Shown one piece after another: positions 7,705-16,244 of a DNA stretch of 64,000 nucleotides. The translations under genes and the position numbers were made by a program. A model generated the notes under the pieces. The model had not been told where the DNA came from, did not search any database, and saw only the letters and a program-made list of their open reading frames with translations. The DNA lies in the NCBI RefSeq assembly GCF_030020805.1, contig NZ_CP125098.1, forward strand, positions 3,805,501 to 3,869,500, read 5' to 3'. Origin of the DNA: Paenibacillus sp. RC67. Lineage in GTDB: Bacteria > Bacillota > Bacilli > Paenibacillales > NBRC-103111. Positions within the stretch are counted from its first letter, which is position 1. Each line of letters opens with the position of its first letter.

Positions 7705-9018
7705 ATGAAAAAAGCGGTTACGATCTATTTGTTATGCGGTGCCCTATTATCCGGCTGCTCATGGATGGACGACAATAAGACTGTGAAGGTAGACGAAATA
7801 AAGAACCAGGAGTTAGTGCTTTTGATGCCAGAGAATACAACGGCTTCCGTAAAGTACCGAATTGACACGTTTCAAAAGTATGCAAAACAATTTGAAACGG
7901 CAAATCCAGGCGTTCACATAAAAATTGAAAAGCTCCCCGGGCAAAGCTACCAGAGAGATTTGGACGCACGATTGAAAGAAGGGAAACAGACGGATCTTAT
8001 ATTCGGTCCGTTCTATCCTATCCTTGCTGAAGAAGGAATGTTTGCCGATCTCCTCTCCTTTTTCAAAGCGGATCGAATGACAACGGATGATTTGTACGAA
8101 TCTCTGACGAAAATGGTAACGACCAAAGGTAATCTGAATGGCATCCCAATGTCGCCGGCCCCGCTGGCCGTATATTACAACAAGGAATGGTTCGATAAAG
8201 CAGGAATCAAATATCCCAGCGGTGATTGGACCTGGGAGCAGTACTTTGACATATCCATTAAGCTCAAGTCTGCCAATACCGCGGCTGATAGGGAGATTTA
8301 CGGAAGCACGATTCCGTTCGAGCTCCCGTTCTTAGAGTCACTGGGGCAAAGCAGCGGCACCAGCCTATTATCGCCGGATAACAGTAAGGTCAGCGGCTAT
8401 TTTGACAGCCGTCCGGTCGCGGATGCATTTGCGCTGCTGGCGCACCATGTGAACACGAGCAACGCGATTAAGATAGTTGATAATACGGGTAATCCTACCT
8501 TATCCGAAATGACGGCAGGCAATGTAGGTATGAGCATAGCGGTGTACGGCATGAATTATTTCCTAGAGCAAAACAAAGGAACAGCCGGAAAAACAGCAGT
8601 TGCACCGCTGCCACGTCTGGAAAAAGGAAAAAAAGTAAACAGCGTGATGATTCAAACCTTGTCTATCGCAGCCATATCGAAACAAAAGGAGTTGGCTTGG
8701 AAGTTTATAAAGGACGTTATCCTGGATTATGACAGTGAGTTTCATAAGGAGTGGTCGCGTCAGGAATTGTTAACCTCTAAGTCTGCTGTTCAGAAGCTCA
8801 ATCAGGCTGCGGATCCTGTAATAAACGTGTTTCTCGAAGAGCTAAATTACGCGATTACGCCAGCTGCCTATCGAAACCCTACCTTACCTTCACTTTTAAC
8901 TAAGAAAAATATCGGGAGCACGCTTGATGCTACAACCAGCACGGGGGTGCAGGCAGCACTGACAGAGGCTGCCTACAAGATAGACGAGCAGTTGGCGCTT
9001 AAACAACAACAGAAATAA
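7705..9018 (+). CDS. Extracellular solute-binding lipoprotein, family 1 (sugar ABC transporter)
   Basis: A 437-residue lipoprotein with signal peptide MKKAVTIYLLCGALLSGC, lipobox LSGC and Cys18 as the lipidated residue. The body shows the family-1 sugar-binding pattern: NTTASVKYRIDTFQKYAKQF near the start, PGVHIKIEKLPGQSYQ, PMSPAPLAVYYNKEWFDKAG and WTWEQYFD. It would bind an oligosaccharide outside the membrane and deliver it to an ABC permease, but no permease or ATPase gene is adjacent. ATG 7705 is chosen over GTG 7696 because GGGGGAG lies 8 nt upstream of the ATG. Confidence 0.85.
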   Translation: MKKAVTIYLLCGALLSGCSWMDDNKTVKVDEIKNQELVLLMPENTTASVKYRIDTFQKYAKQFETANPGVHIKIEKLPGQSYQRDLDARLKEGKQTDLIFGPFYPILAEEGMFADLLSFFKADRMTTDDLYESLTKMVTTKGNLNGIPMSPAPLAVYYNKEWFDKAGIKYPSGDWTWEQYFDISIKLKSANTAADREIYGSTIPFELPFLESLGQSSGTSLLSPDNSKVSGYFDSRPVADAFALLAHHVNTSNAIKIVDNTGNPTLSEMTAGNVGMSIAVYGMNYFLEQNKGTAGKTAVAPLPRLEKGKKVNSVMIQTLSIAAISKQKELAWKFIKDVILDYDSEFHKEWSRQELLTSKSAVQKLNQAADPVINVFLEELNYAITPAAYRNPTLPSLLTKKNIGSTLDATTSTGVQAALTEAAYKIDEQLALKQQQK

Positions 9019-9019
9019 G

Positions 9020-9234
9020 TTTCTTGGTACGGTCAAAAGACGTGGCTGCCGGCGGGAAACGGCAATCCAGTCGCCTGCTTTTTCAGTGATCCGAACTTTC
9101 GAATTCTTTGGCATACCGATGTTCAGCTTTTCCAGCCCTTCGGTCATGGCTTGTTTCACGCTTGTGGTAAAAGCCTCCGCATTGAGCGGCTGCTTCAACG
9201 CTTTATAGTTCTCTTCCAAGGTCTGCTCAACGGG
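9020..9234 (-). pseudogene. tnpA: Tn3-family transposase internal fragment
   Basis: On the minus strand the frame reads EQTLEENYKALKQPLNAEAF, then KQAMTEGLEKLNIGMPKNS, then KVRITEKAGDWIAVS. This pattern (long helix, L..LN..PKN.KV.I..KGG.I.VS) matches the segment before the LPRIKITDLLLEVD block in Tn3 transposases. Nothing of the DDE core follows. The fragment ends near 9020 against the solute-binding gene and at its 5' side runs into an R-arm element at 9225-9243. It need not come from the same transposon as the fragment at 3631. Confidence 0.55.
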
Positions 9235-9243
9235 CAGTTATCT
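9225..9243 (+). repeat. R-arm element of the cassette-border repeat
   Basis: GCTCAACGGGCAGTTATCT is close to the R arm at 55221-55246 (AACTAACGGGCAGTTATCTA). It overlaps the edge of the transposase fragment. Confidence 0.45.
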
Positions 9244-9413
9244 ACGAAAAATTATTTCCTTGGTATTTATCGTGTCCTGTGTTTTCATTCTATGGGAAAT
9301 CTTTTACCTATTCAGGGCTTGAGTTAATTATAATTAATCTTTCCCTATATTGTAGATGATCTTAATGTTATAATTTTGTTGCTGTAAAAATAATTCGTAA
9401 CGAGGTGAGGACA

Positions 9414-9458
9414 ATGAAAACAAAAAAATATACGTCTTATCCTCATGTTTCTTTTTAG
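9414..9458 (+). CDS. 14-residue leader peptide of an apparent attenuator
   Basis: ATG 9414 follows a strong GAGGTGAGG (9401-9409). The peptide is MKTKKYTSYPHVSF and ends at TAG 9456-9458. Two hairpins follow, the second a good terminator, and then a rsgA-like start. This is the layout of ribosome-mediated attenuators upstream of antibiotic-responsive or ribosome-associated genes. The function is inferred from arrangement only. Confidence 0.45.
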   Translation: MKTKKYTSYPHVSF

Positions 9459-9481
9459 TTATTTTTTTACGAATACACTAG

Positions 9482-9592
9482 GCTCTGAGGGTAGGATTCA
9501 CTCTCAGGGCTTTTATATTTAGGCAGAAGGAACGTTTAAGCTTTCTTGCCGGTCTATGACAGCCACTTACGGAGTGGCTGTTATTTTTTTGG
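9482..9592 (+). promoter_or_regulatory. Tandem hairpins with terminator (attenuation region)
   Basis: The first hairpin is GCTCTGAG / CTCAGGGC (9482-9510) with a T-rich tail. The second is ACAGCCACT / AGTGGCTGT (9559-9581) followed by TATTTTTTT, a strong terminator. Together with the upstream leader peptide this looks like a conditional terminator. Confidence 0.55.
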
Positions 9593-9670
9593 ACAAAAAG
9601 GTTGGTCGAGGCAATAATAGTGGTTTTATTTTGAAATTGGCTAGGATTTAATCGTTTGGAGGAATATGTA

Positions 9671-9820
9671 TTGAACTTGAGTTACTTAGGATGGAAATCA
9701 TTTTTCGCGGAAAATTTCAAACAGTGTCGGTTTATGTTTGAGCAGGCTCATACCTGGAGATTAGGGGTCGATCCGTTTCTCCGTTATCTTGTTCCAAAGG
9801 ATAAGGGGCCCCCTTCTTGA
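9671..9820 (+). pseudogene. RsgA-like (ribosome small-subunit GTPase) N-terminal remnant
   Basis: TTG 9671 has GGAGG 8 nt upstream. The frame starts MNLSYLGWKSFFAENF, as in RsgA/YloQ paralogs (MNL..LGW..FF..F). It loses similarity after about 20 residues and stops at 9818-9820, whereas RsgA is about 300 or more residues. The rest of the GTPase is absent. Confidence 0.5.
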
Positions 9821-9889
9821 GATATCGTTTCAACTTCCGCATCGTTCCCCGTTATTCACCGCTTTCCAAATATGAAAGGATGATGCTTT

Positions 9890-11611
9890 ATTAAAAGACT
9901 CGCTCAATATTTTCGCTCATTGCAATCCGGACAGTCATCTTACAGTATGATTTATGAAGGTTCATACTATGATCAAGGGGGGACGATATCTGACCCAACC
10001 TATTGGAATAATGATGTTGCCTATTACATTGAACGGACACATAAACTCACACTGGATAAACCATGTATCACCATAAAAATACCTTTTGACCGTCTCGGCT
10101 TAGATGAAAATATGGATCAAGTTGTTCTCTCAGATTTTGCATTAAGAGAATGGGTTGATCATATTGAGGCATTAAATGAATTGATTTATAACCGGTCACG
10201 TTCTGATAAAGAAAATGGTGCTTTTTATTGTTTTCGTCCAACCAATGTGGTGTTGCAACGTAATGCATCCTTTGTCGAAGTCATCTCGGAAAAATGGTAT
10301 CTATGCTTAATGATTACAGTTCAACTTCCATTCAAGAATAATGATAAAGCTATGCGCATGCTCTGCAAAATGCTTCCAAAAGAAGTGGAGGAGTTAATTG
10401 CCAAGTTTGATCTCATCAAATTAAATGCTGCCTACGAATTGGTAAAAAAACAAAATATGATTCGCGAATGGCTGAAATCCAATGATTATTGTGCGTTTAT
10501 TGCGAATGGCAGCATTTTGCCAAGAAATAAAAACAACAGCGGGCCACTGGAGGGTGCCTTGCCTTTTACATCTCCGGAAGATGTTGAAGTTGAAATTTGT
10601 GGTTTGCGAGGAATGGGAATAAAACAGGGTGTGACGGTCATCACCGGCGGAGGTTATTCGGGTAAAAGCACACTGCTGGATGCATTAAATTCGGGGATTT
10701 ACAATCACAGCATAGGCGACGGAAGAGAATTTGTGATTACAGATCAAAGTGCAATGGAAATCTCTGCAGAGGAAGGCCGTTCCATAAAAAATATCAATAT
10801 TACGCCTTTCATAAAATGGATACCCAATAGTTCGGCTGAACAGTTTTCGACTGACTACGCCTCAGGCTCCACATCTCAAGCCGCAAATATTATGGAGGCA
10901 ATCAACGTCGGATGTAAGCTTCTTCTTATTGATGAAGACAGAAGTGCGACGAATTTTATGATTCAAGACATCAAAATGCGTTCATTAATCAAGCATGAAC
11001 CCATTACACCTTTTACGGAACGTGTCAGGGAGCTTTATGAGGCTGTTGGCGTATCTTCCGTTCTTGTTATTGGAGGTAGCGGTGAATTTTTATCCGTTGC
11101 CGATCAAATCATCCTGATGGACAATTTTGTGCCAAAAAACGTAACCCAGGAAGCAAAACAATTATGTGAACACGACAAACCACGCGAACGTATCCCCCTT
11201 ACAAAATGGGAGATAGCTCGAAAAATAACCACCGATCACTTTTCGAGCTATCCACAGGGCAGCGGTACAGAAAAGCTGATGGTTTCAACCATGGGATACA
11301 TTATGATAGGCGATGAACAAATTGATATCAGTGGGCTTTATAATATCACATCACACGCCCAGCTCGCAGCTATTGCCTTTTTAATTCGAAAAATCGCTAT
11401 AAGTAATCAAGATCGCCTCATCTTTCTTCATGAAAAGATCAAAAAAGCTCTCGAAGATATGGAGAGAGAAGGAGTGGATATTGTATTTTCTTCCTTTTTT
11501 CCTGGTTTCGAAAGATGGCTTGAACTACCAAGAATTAATGAAGTATTATCTGTCATAAACCGAATGAAACATTTGAATTTTATTCAGCTTGAGCCCTCTG
11601 AACACCTCTAA
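9890..11611 (+). CDS. ABC-class P-loop ATPase (PF09818 type), unusual start
   Basis: A protein of about 573 residues of the 'predicted ATPase of the ABC class'. Walker A is GGGYSGKST near residue 257, a signature-like region is SGSTSQAANIMEA near 325, and Walker B is CKLLLIDEDRSATN near 343. The N-terminal part (MIYEGSYYD, IERTHKLTLDKPCITIKIPFD) is typical. The function of the family is unknown. No ATG, GTG or TTG precedes the conserved N-terminus (FIKRLAQYFRSLQSGQSSYS): the only candidate with an RBS (GAAAGGA) is ATT at 9890, otherwise TTG at 9920 gives a shorter protein. An in-frame stop lies at 9881. Confidence 0.8.
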   Translation: MKRLAQYFRSLQSGQSSYSMIYEGSYYDQGGTISDPTYWNNDVAYYIERTHKLTLDKPCITIKIPFDRLGLDENMDQVVLSDFALREWVDHIEALNELIYNRSRSDKENGAFYCFRPTNVVLQRNASFVEVISEKWYLCLMITVQLPFKNNDKAMRMLCKMLPKEVEELIAKFDLIKLNAAYELVKKQNMIREWLKSNDYCAFIANGSILPRNKNNSGPLEGALPFTSPEDVEVEICGLRGMGIKQGVTVITGGGYSGKSTLLDALNSGIYNHSIGDGREFVITDQSAMEISAEEGRSIKNINITPFIKWIPNSSAEQFSTDYASGSTSQAANIMEAINVGCKLLLIDEDRSATNFMIQDIKMRSLIKHEPITPFTERVRELYEAVGVSSVLVIGGSGEFLSVADQIILMDNFVPKNVTQEAKQLCEHDKPRERIPLTKWEIARKITTDHFSSYPQGSGTEKLMVSTMGYIMIGDEQIDISGLYNITSHAQLAAIAFLIRKIAISNQDRLIFLHEKIKKALEDMEREGVDIVFSSFFPGFERWLELPRINEVLSVINRMKHLNFIQLEPSEHL

Positions 11612-11735
11612 TTACAACATAATATACGTTTATCCAATTAGGAGACGGGTTGAAGTGGAGGATGGCTGTAGGATAGGCTCTTCAAGATTTCGAAGTAAAA
11701 CGTCATTCAACTTATGAGGGTCTAACTGGCAAATA

Positions 11736-11775
11736 AGAAAGCCTGCGGTTTAAACTTGCTGCAGCCTTTTTTTAT
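11736..11775 (+). terminator. Weak terminator after the ABC-class ATPase
   Basis: AAG(C)CTGC / GCAG(C)CTT with a mismatch, followed by TTTTTTAT. Confidence 0.4.
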
Positions 11776-11822
11776 ATGGTGTCCAACAAAACTTACTATA
11801 ACTTTGGGATTTTTTATTTATC

Positions 11823-11882
11823 GGATCAAGTTTGTGTCGTCAGCTCACGTTTATCGTTTTGCGACACAAGCATTGTCCGTTT
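11823..11882. repeat. Inverted repeat related to dispersed family B
   Basis: AAGTTTGTGTCG and CGACACAAGCATTGTCCG flank a short centre; GACACAA blocks are shared with repeat family B at 26322, 47777 and 56804. Confidence 0.45.
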
Positions 11883-11942
11883 TTTTAACGATTGCATAGA
11901 TTCGTTTAGTCTGGTGGTTGGAGATTTGTGTCATTAGACAAA

Positions 11943-12113
11943 TATATACAAGTAAGACAGTAGTAATTGCTTACGGGTGACAAGAACATAGTCTTATTAA
12001 TTGCCGCTTAAATGGCTGCTTTTTAGTTTTATAGGATCAAGTTCTTGTTATTTGGTTTTGACAATAACTTGATCCTATCCCCGAAATTGACGAGAGTTTG
12101 ACTCATTCCCGAC
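11943..12113 (+). repeat. Dispersed repeat family A, long copy
   Basis: It begins with TATATACAAGTAAGACAGTA, shared with the copy at 43768. It then holds GGGTGACAAGAACATAGTC, ATTAATTGCCGC, ATAGGATCAAGTTCTTGTT, TTGACAATAACTTGATCC and CTCATTCCCGACA: several spaced versions of one motif, as at the ends of some insertion sequences. Confidence 0.65.
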
Positions 12114-12229
12114 AAATATCTTTGATCTGCAATGAGCCGAAGCACTTGGCTTGAAAAGTTCCAATATAGTAAGATCAATGCAAGAGGAAATAAATTCAGT
12201 GAGTTCACCGCGCTTCGCTGTACAACTGC

Positions 12230-12258
12230 GTTGAACTAACGGGCAGATTAATTTAATA
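12230..12258 (+). repeat. R-arm element of the cassette-border repeat
   Basis: GTTGAACTAACGGGCAGATT then AATTTAATA is a well-preserved R arm. It lies upstream of the HAD gene, the usual 5' position for an R arm. Confidence 0.7.
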
Positions 12259-12322
12259 ATGTACTACAATTTGCACTGTTATTTATGTATAATTGGAAAA
12301 ATTAAACTGTGGGGGAATGTGA

Positions 12323-13119
12323 GTGGTAGAAATACAGGCAATTGTATTAGACTTGGACGGAACATTACTTGGTAGTGATAAATCCATATCTCCTCGAAAT
12401 TATAGTGCCGTTAAAAGGTGTTCTGATTCAGGAATTCATATTATTGTTGCCACGGCACGACCGCCTAGAGCAGCTGAACAATTTGTAAAGGCTATCCCTT
12501 TTGTAGACTACATGGTTCTCTACAATGGTGCCCTTGTAAAATGCAAATCCAAGCAGACTCAGCAGCACATTAGTATCCCTATAGAGGTTAGCCAACAGAT
12601 TAACGAATTCATTAGGTTGAGTGAGCCTCAGTCAACAATCTCATATGAAGTAAATGATTTATGGTATACGTGCACACCAGTTCCTGACACAGAGAGTGCT
12701 CAGTTCGGTGCCCGTTCGAATGAGCCTAAACCGCAGATAGTTGATTATGATTTTATCAGTTCAATCTCCCCGACAAAAATACTAGCTCTCGGTTATAGCA
12801 CATGGTGTGTGATGTTATCCAAAAATTCGGTGACCAGGTTAACGTAATCGCAACCGATGGAGGAGTATTGGTTCAAATCATGCATAAATCAGCATCAAAA
12901 GAAAATGCAGTGAAGTCAGTATTAAATGATATCGGGATAAATTCGGAACATGTAATGGTATTCGGAGATGATTATAACGATTTGGGACTTTTCCATATGT
13001 GCGGATTTCCAATTGCAATGGGTAATGGGATAACGGAATTAAAAGATTGTGCGAAGTACATTACCGAATCAAATGATAATGATGGTGTTGCTGTAGCACT
13101 TGAGAAATTTGTACTGTGA
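12323..13119 (+). pseudogene. HAD-family (Cof-type) hydrolase, frameshifted
   Basis: GTG 12323 has GGGGGAA upstream. The first frame has motif I DLDGTLLGSD (near residue 9), HIIVATARPPRA and YNGALV, typical of Cof/YbiV-type sugar-phosphate phosphatases, and runs to KILALGY. Near 12795 the reading must switch frame; the second frame continues VCDVIQKFGDQVNVI, KSASKENAV and the motif IV block VMVFGDDYNDLGLF to 13119. Joined, it has about 265 residues, the normal length. One small indel breaks it; it is an R-arm-bordered cassette. Confidence 0.75.
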
Positions 13120-13173
13120 ATGATAATTTTTCAACTATCGGAAACCAATAGTGGAGCCTCCCGGCAGTTCGCT

Positions 13174-13200
13174 ACGCTAACGGTCACGCTTGCTTAATAA
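13174..13200 (+). repeat. Left-arm (L) element of the cassette-border repeat
   Basis: ACGCTAACGGTCACGCTTGC then TTAATAA is an L arm immediately 3' of the HAD gene. GCCTCCCGGCAGTTCG just before it resembles part of the central hairpin. Confidence 0.5.
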
Positions 13201-13298
13201 AGTCAGTCTAAAACCTTCCATAAGAAGCAAACTACATCTATATAAGTTGAACTAATGTTTTTTTACATAAAAGTCTGATATAAGGTCGATCTTCGCAA

Positions 13299-13424
13299 AT
13301 GTCCATCAAGATTGTGTTTGCCATTAACGGTTGTATGCTGTTAGCGGTTGCGCTTATACTGAAAATACCGAGATTGTCGATGCTCTCAAGCAATGTGAAA
13401 GACAAGGAAAATCCTTCGATCTAA
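13299..13424 (+). pseudogene. Possible transporter C-terminal remnant
   Basis: The frame MSIKIVFAINGCMLLAVALI then LKIPRLSML ends at TAA 13422-13424. It looks like the last helix and tail of a major-facilitator-type permease, but an upstream stop at 13281 leaves only about 45 codons. The assignment is weak. Confidence 0.25.
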
Positions 13425-13437
13425 AGGAGGCGAAACG

Positions 13438-14349
13438 ATGGCTGTACACCACTTTCAACCCAATCATTACCATAACACTATAGGGGCGCACGAGCCCGTA
13501 CTCAAAATTGCCGACGGAGATTCCGTCGTGACATCCACAGTAGACGCCAGAGGCTGGGACTACAGAGGTGAAAGCGTGGCCGGGCGCGGCAATCCGATGA
13601 CGGGACCATTCTATGTGGAAGGGGCGCAGCCCGGCGATACGCTTGCCGTACGGCTTGAGTCGATGGTGCCGAGCCGGGATTGGGGCTGGACGTTCAACGT
13701 GCTGGCGCCGAACGTCGTCGAACCAATAGCTGCCACAGCTTTGCCGCCATTCGATATTGTGCGTTGGTCTGTGGACGCTGAGCAAGCTTTGGTTGTTTTG
13801 GAAAAGCCGACGTCCGGTTTGGCCGGATTGAAGCTGAAAGCGCGCCCGTTTTTGGGCTGCTTTGGCGTTGCTCCTCCGAAAGATCAGGCGATTTCAACGG
13901 CAACGAGCGGGGAATACGGCGGGAATATGGACTACAAAGGCCTTGTAGCCGGTGTTACCGTCTATTTTCCGGTTTTTGCAGAGGGGGCGCTCTTCCATCT
14001 TGGAGACGGGCATGCCGTTCAAGGCTGCGGGGAAATTGTAGGCACCGGTGTGGAAATATCGCTCGACGTCCGTTTCACTGTTCAGGTATTGAAGGGGAAA
14101 ACGATCGGTTGGCCGCGAGGCGAATCGGACACGCACTGGTTCTGCATCGGCAACGCAAGGCCACTTGATCAAGCGCTGCAGCATGCAACGACGGAAATGC
14201 TGGCTATGCTGACGAAAGACTACGGCCTGACTGCCTCGGAAGCAAGCCTGCTCCTGGGCCAGGCTGTGGAATACGAGGTGGCCAATGTGTTCAACCCCGC
14301 CTACAGTGTCGTTTGTAAAGTTCCAAAAGCCGTGCTGTCCATGCTATAA
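13438..14349 (+). CDS. Acetamidase/formamidase family protein
   Basis: A 303-residue cytosolic protein of the FmdA/AmdA family, which hydrolyses short-chain amides to the acid and ammonia. Conserved blocks are GDTLAVRLESM, GCFGVAPP, the metal and active-site region GEYGGNMDYKG, PVFAEGALFHLGDGHAVQG near residue 190 (His/Asp) and GDGE-equivalent GCGEIVGTGVE. AAAGGAGG lies 8 nt before ATG 13438. It stands alone and ends in a strong terminator. Its intact state contrasts with its decayed neighbours. Confidence 0.85.
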   Translation: MAVHHFQPNHYHNTIGAHEPVLKIADGDSVVTSTVDARGWDYRGESVAGRGNPMTGPFYVEGAQPGDTLAVRLESMVPSRDWGWTFNVLAPNVVEPIAATALPPFDIVRWSVDAEQALVVLEKPTSGLAGLKLKARPFLGCFGVAPPKDQAISTATSGEYGGNMDYKGLVAGVTVYFPVFAEGALFHLGDGHAVQGCGEIVGTGVEISLDVRFTVQVLKGKTIGWPRGESDTHWFCIGNARPLDQALQHATTEMLAMLTKDYGLTASEASLLLGQAVEYEVANVFNPAYSVVCKVPKAVLSML

Positions 14350-14367
14350 AAGAACTGTTTATCTGAG

Positions 14368-14415
14368 AAAATGGCGATCGCTCTACGGTATAGAACCGGG
14401 AGCGATCGCCATTTT
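14368..14415 (+). terminator. Terminator of the acetamidase-like gene
   Basis: A perfect 15-bp stem AAAATGGCGATCGCT / AGCGATCGCCATTTT; the T-run is short. Confidence 0.7.
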
Positions 14416-14693
14416 GATCTGGTATAGCCAGACAATCATATCGACTCTCGAATCGAACATGGGCGCGATATGATTGAAGACTTCAGTATTCGTTAATATC
14501 CGCCGCTTGATCTGGAGGGCTATTTATATTGCGTATGGGAATTGAATTATGGTTCGTGTATAAGGTCTTTGTAGGCTACGCGCTAAGAAATGCGAGAAAG
14601 GTACACAAAGAATCGTTTTTTATGTTGATCATCCGCACCACATCCCACGGAAGAAGCATGCATCATGGACCAGAAGGTCCCGCGTAGATGTGA

Positions 14694-14891
14694 AAGAACA
14701 GTGTCAGAAGTGTCGATGCTGATGGAGATTTCGCTTGGAAGAAGGGGCAGATGCCCCTAGATCACGATTGTGAAGGGCAAAGGGTTCTTGTACCTATGCT
14801 CGACAAGCATATCGATATTGATCGTGTCGCTTTCGTAGAGGTCAAAGTACCTTTGCTTCTGGGAGCCCAGCTTAAGTTCACAATCGATTAA
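14694..14891 (+). other. Unrecognised short open frame in a decayed-looking gap
   Basis: The frame from after TGA 14691 reads VDADGDFAWKKGQMPLDHD, then VLVPMLDKHIDIDRV, to TAA 14889. It has no RBS at its internal ATG 14751. It resembles a C-terminal gene fragment but no family is recognised. The rest of 14416-14693 shows nothing supportable. Confidence 0.2.
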
Positions 14892-14893
14892 AC

Positions 14894-15280
14894 TCAGCCA
14901 TGCTGCTGAGGCATGGGTTTGAATCGGAGATACAATGCATGACCGAGGAGGAGACCCCCGACAGCGTAGACGATGGACAGGTAGATGCCGCTATTGCTCG
15001 TCGCAAGATAAGACGGAATGAAGACGTTAATGGCAACTTTTACAACGATAAGCACAACAATGACGCCGATAATCCATAATCTCTTCTTGTCTGGTGTGAT
15101 GAGCCCGAGTCTTTGTCTGGTGATTGCCCAGCGTTGAACGAGACCCGCAATAATCCCGAGGACGATACCTGACAGCAACAATAACCATTCGAGCATTCCG
15201 ATTCCGACCAATAGCAGACCCCACGCGATCCCGATCAGGATCAAGATGATACCGACTGCAAATGTTTTATTCAACCTCAT
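14894..15280 (-). CDS. Small integral membrane protein
   Basis: A 128-residue protein with four hydrophobic segments: TFAVGIILILIGIAWGLLLVGI, WLLLLSGIVLGIIAGL, LWIIGVIVVLIVVKVAINVF and GIYLSIVYAVGGLLLGHAL. The start is placed at ATG 15280 (MRLNKTFAVG), since the longer frame overlaps the upstream gene; AAGGAG is about 14 nt away, rather far. It lies downstream of the TetR gene on the same strand with a 46-bp gap, so it is probably co-transcribed and may be the regulated target. No family name is certain. Confidence 0.65.
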   Translation of the reverse strand: MRLNKTFAVGIILILIGIAWGLLLVGIGMLEWLLLLSGIVLGIIAGLVQRWAITRQRLGLITPDKKRLWIIGVIVVLIVVKVAINVFIPSYLATSNSGIYLSIVYAVGGLLLGHALYLRFKPMPQQHG

Positions 15281-15326
15281 ATTGATAATTACCACTCCTT
15301 TGCTTAAGAGTAAGGGGTAAAACAGA

Positions 15327-15944
15327 TCAAACCTTGCGTGCAGCCATTTGAAATATAGTAACGAGCTCTTTAGCATAAGCGTCCAGATCAAGATCGAGAT
15401 TCGCTGCTAACTGAAAGCTGAGTCCATCAATGGCTGATCGGATCGTAGCCGCCAAAACACAAGCAGAGAAATCGGTAAATTCCCGAAAATCCCCTTCCAT
15501 AGTGCCCCGTTGCAACATTTTCACAAGCAAATTGATTGTCGCATCCGTATCGATGCTCCTGAAATGGCGAGGCTTCCCATCCTCGTCCCTTGCATGAATT
15601 ACAATCTCCGTTACGGCAATAACATGCTTTCGATGCGATCCCATGAATACCAAATTCTTCTCGATATACGTGTTAATCCAACCCAATGCTGTCGTCTGCG
15701 CCGCAAGATAAGGTGTCATGAACGAAGAGCCGGAATCGTATAAGTCGGACACAATCTGTTCGATCAGATCGTCCTTGCTGGAGAAATGGTAGGAAATCAC
15801 ACCTTTGCTGATCCCAGCTTCTTTGGCAATTTGTGCCAAAGAGGTTTGTGCATAACCTCTCGAGGAAATAATCTCTATCGCGCACGTCATGATTTGGATT
15901 CGCCTTGCCTCTTCAATGAATGACATCTTTTTTTGGTTGTTCAT
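15327..15944 (-). CDS. TetR-family transcriptional regulator
   Basis: A 205-residue repressor. The N-terminal helix-turn-helix is CAIEIISSRGYAQTSLAQIA then KEAGISKGVISYHFSSKDDL, the classic TetR block. The C-terminal part (AATIRSAIDGLSFQLA) is a ligand-binding domain. ATG 15944 (MNNQKKMSF) is chosen with GAGG about 7 nt upstream over a GTG four codons earlier. It precedes the small membrane protein gene and probably represses this two-gene unit. Confidence 0.85.
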   Translation of the reverse strand: MNNQKKMSFIEEARRIQIMTCAIEIISSRGYAQTSLAQIAKEAGISKGVISYHFSSKDDLIEQIVSDLYDSGSSFMTPYLAAQTTALGWINTYIEKNLVFMGSHRKHVIAVTEIVIHARDEDGKPRHFRSIDTDATINLLVKMLQRGTMEGDFREFTDFSACVLAATIRSAIDGLSFQLAANLDLDLDAYAKELVTIFQMAARKV

Positions 15945-15964
15945 TTTTAACCTCACGATTTAAA

Positions 15965-15993
15965 TTTAGTACGTACAACTTAATTTTAGTACG
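15965..15993. promoter_or_regulatory. Candidate TetR operator (repeated TTTAGTACG)
   Basis: TTTAGTACG occurs twice 20 bp apart (15965 and 15985) just upstream of the tetR start; the first copy extends to the palindrome AGTACGTAC-like TAGTACGTA. This placement fits autoregulation. Confidence 0.4.
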
Positions 15994-16068
15994 AGTGGTC
16001 AAAATAATCAATCAAATTTTGAAGGTTTCATCGACCTGAACAACATCGTTATGGTTATGTGGAAAACT

Positions 16069-16094
16069 CGCCGTTACAGACGGTGCGGAGAACC
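16069..16094 (+). repeat. Short dispersed repeat (second copy at 46373)
   Basis: GCCGTTACAGACGGTGCGGA then GAACC matches 46373-46397 with two mismatches. Both copies lie near border elements or terminators of accessory genes. Confidence 0.4.
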
Positions 16095-16116
16095 ATATCA
16101 CAAGTAAAGGAGTTTT

Positions 16117-16167
16117 GTTGAACTAACGGGTACGATATTACAGAAGCTGCTTGCTGCGCCTCCTTTT
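16117..16167 (+). repeat. L-arm element plus hairpin of the cassette-border repeat
   Basis: TTGTTGAACTAACGGGTACG then ATATTA is an L arm; CAGAAGCTGC..GCGCCTCC and a T-run follow. No R arm is recognised to the right. Confidence 0.6.
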
Positions 16168-16244
16168 TTGTTTATTATACAGAGTAAAATGAGGCTTAAA
16201 AAACAAAAGGAAATTTACAGTAGATATTGTTGTAAAGGGAAAGA

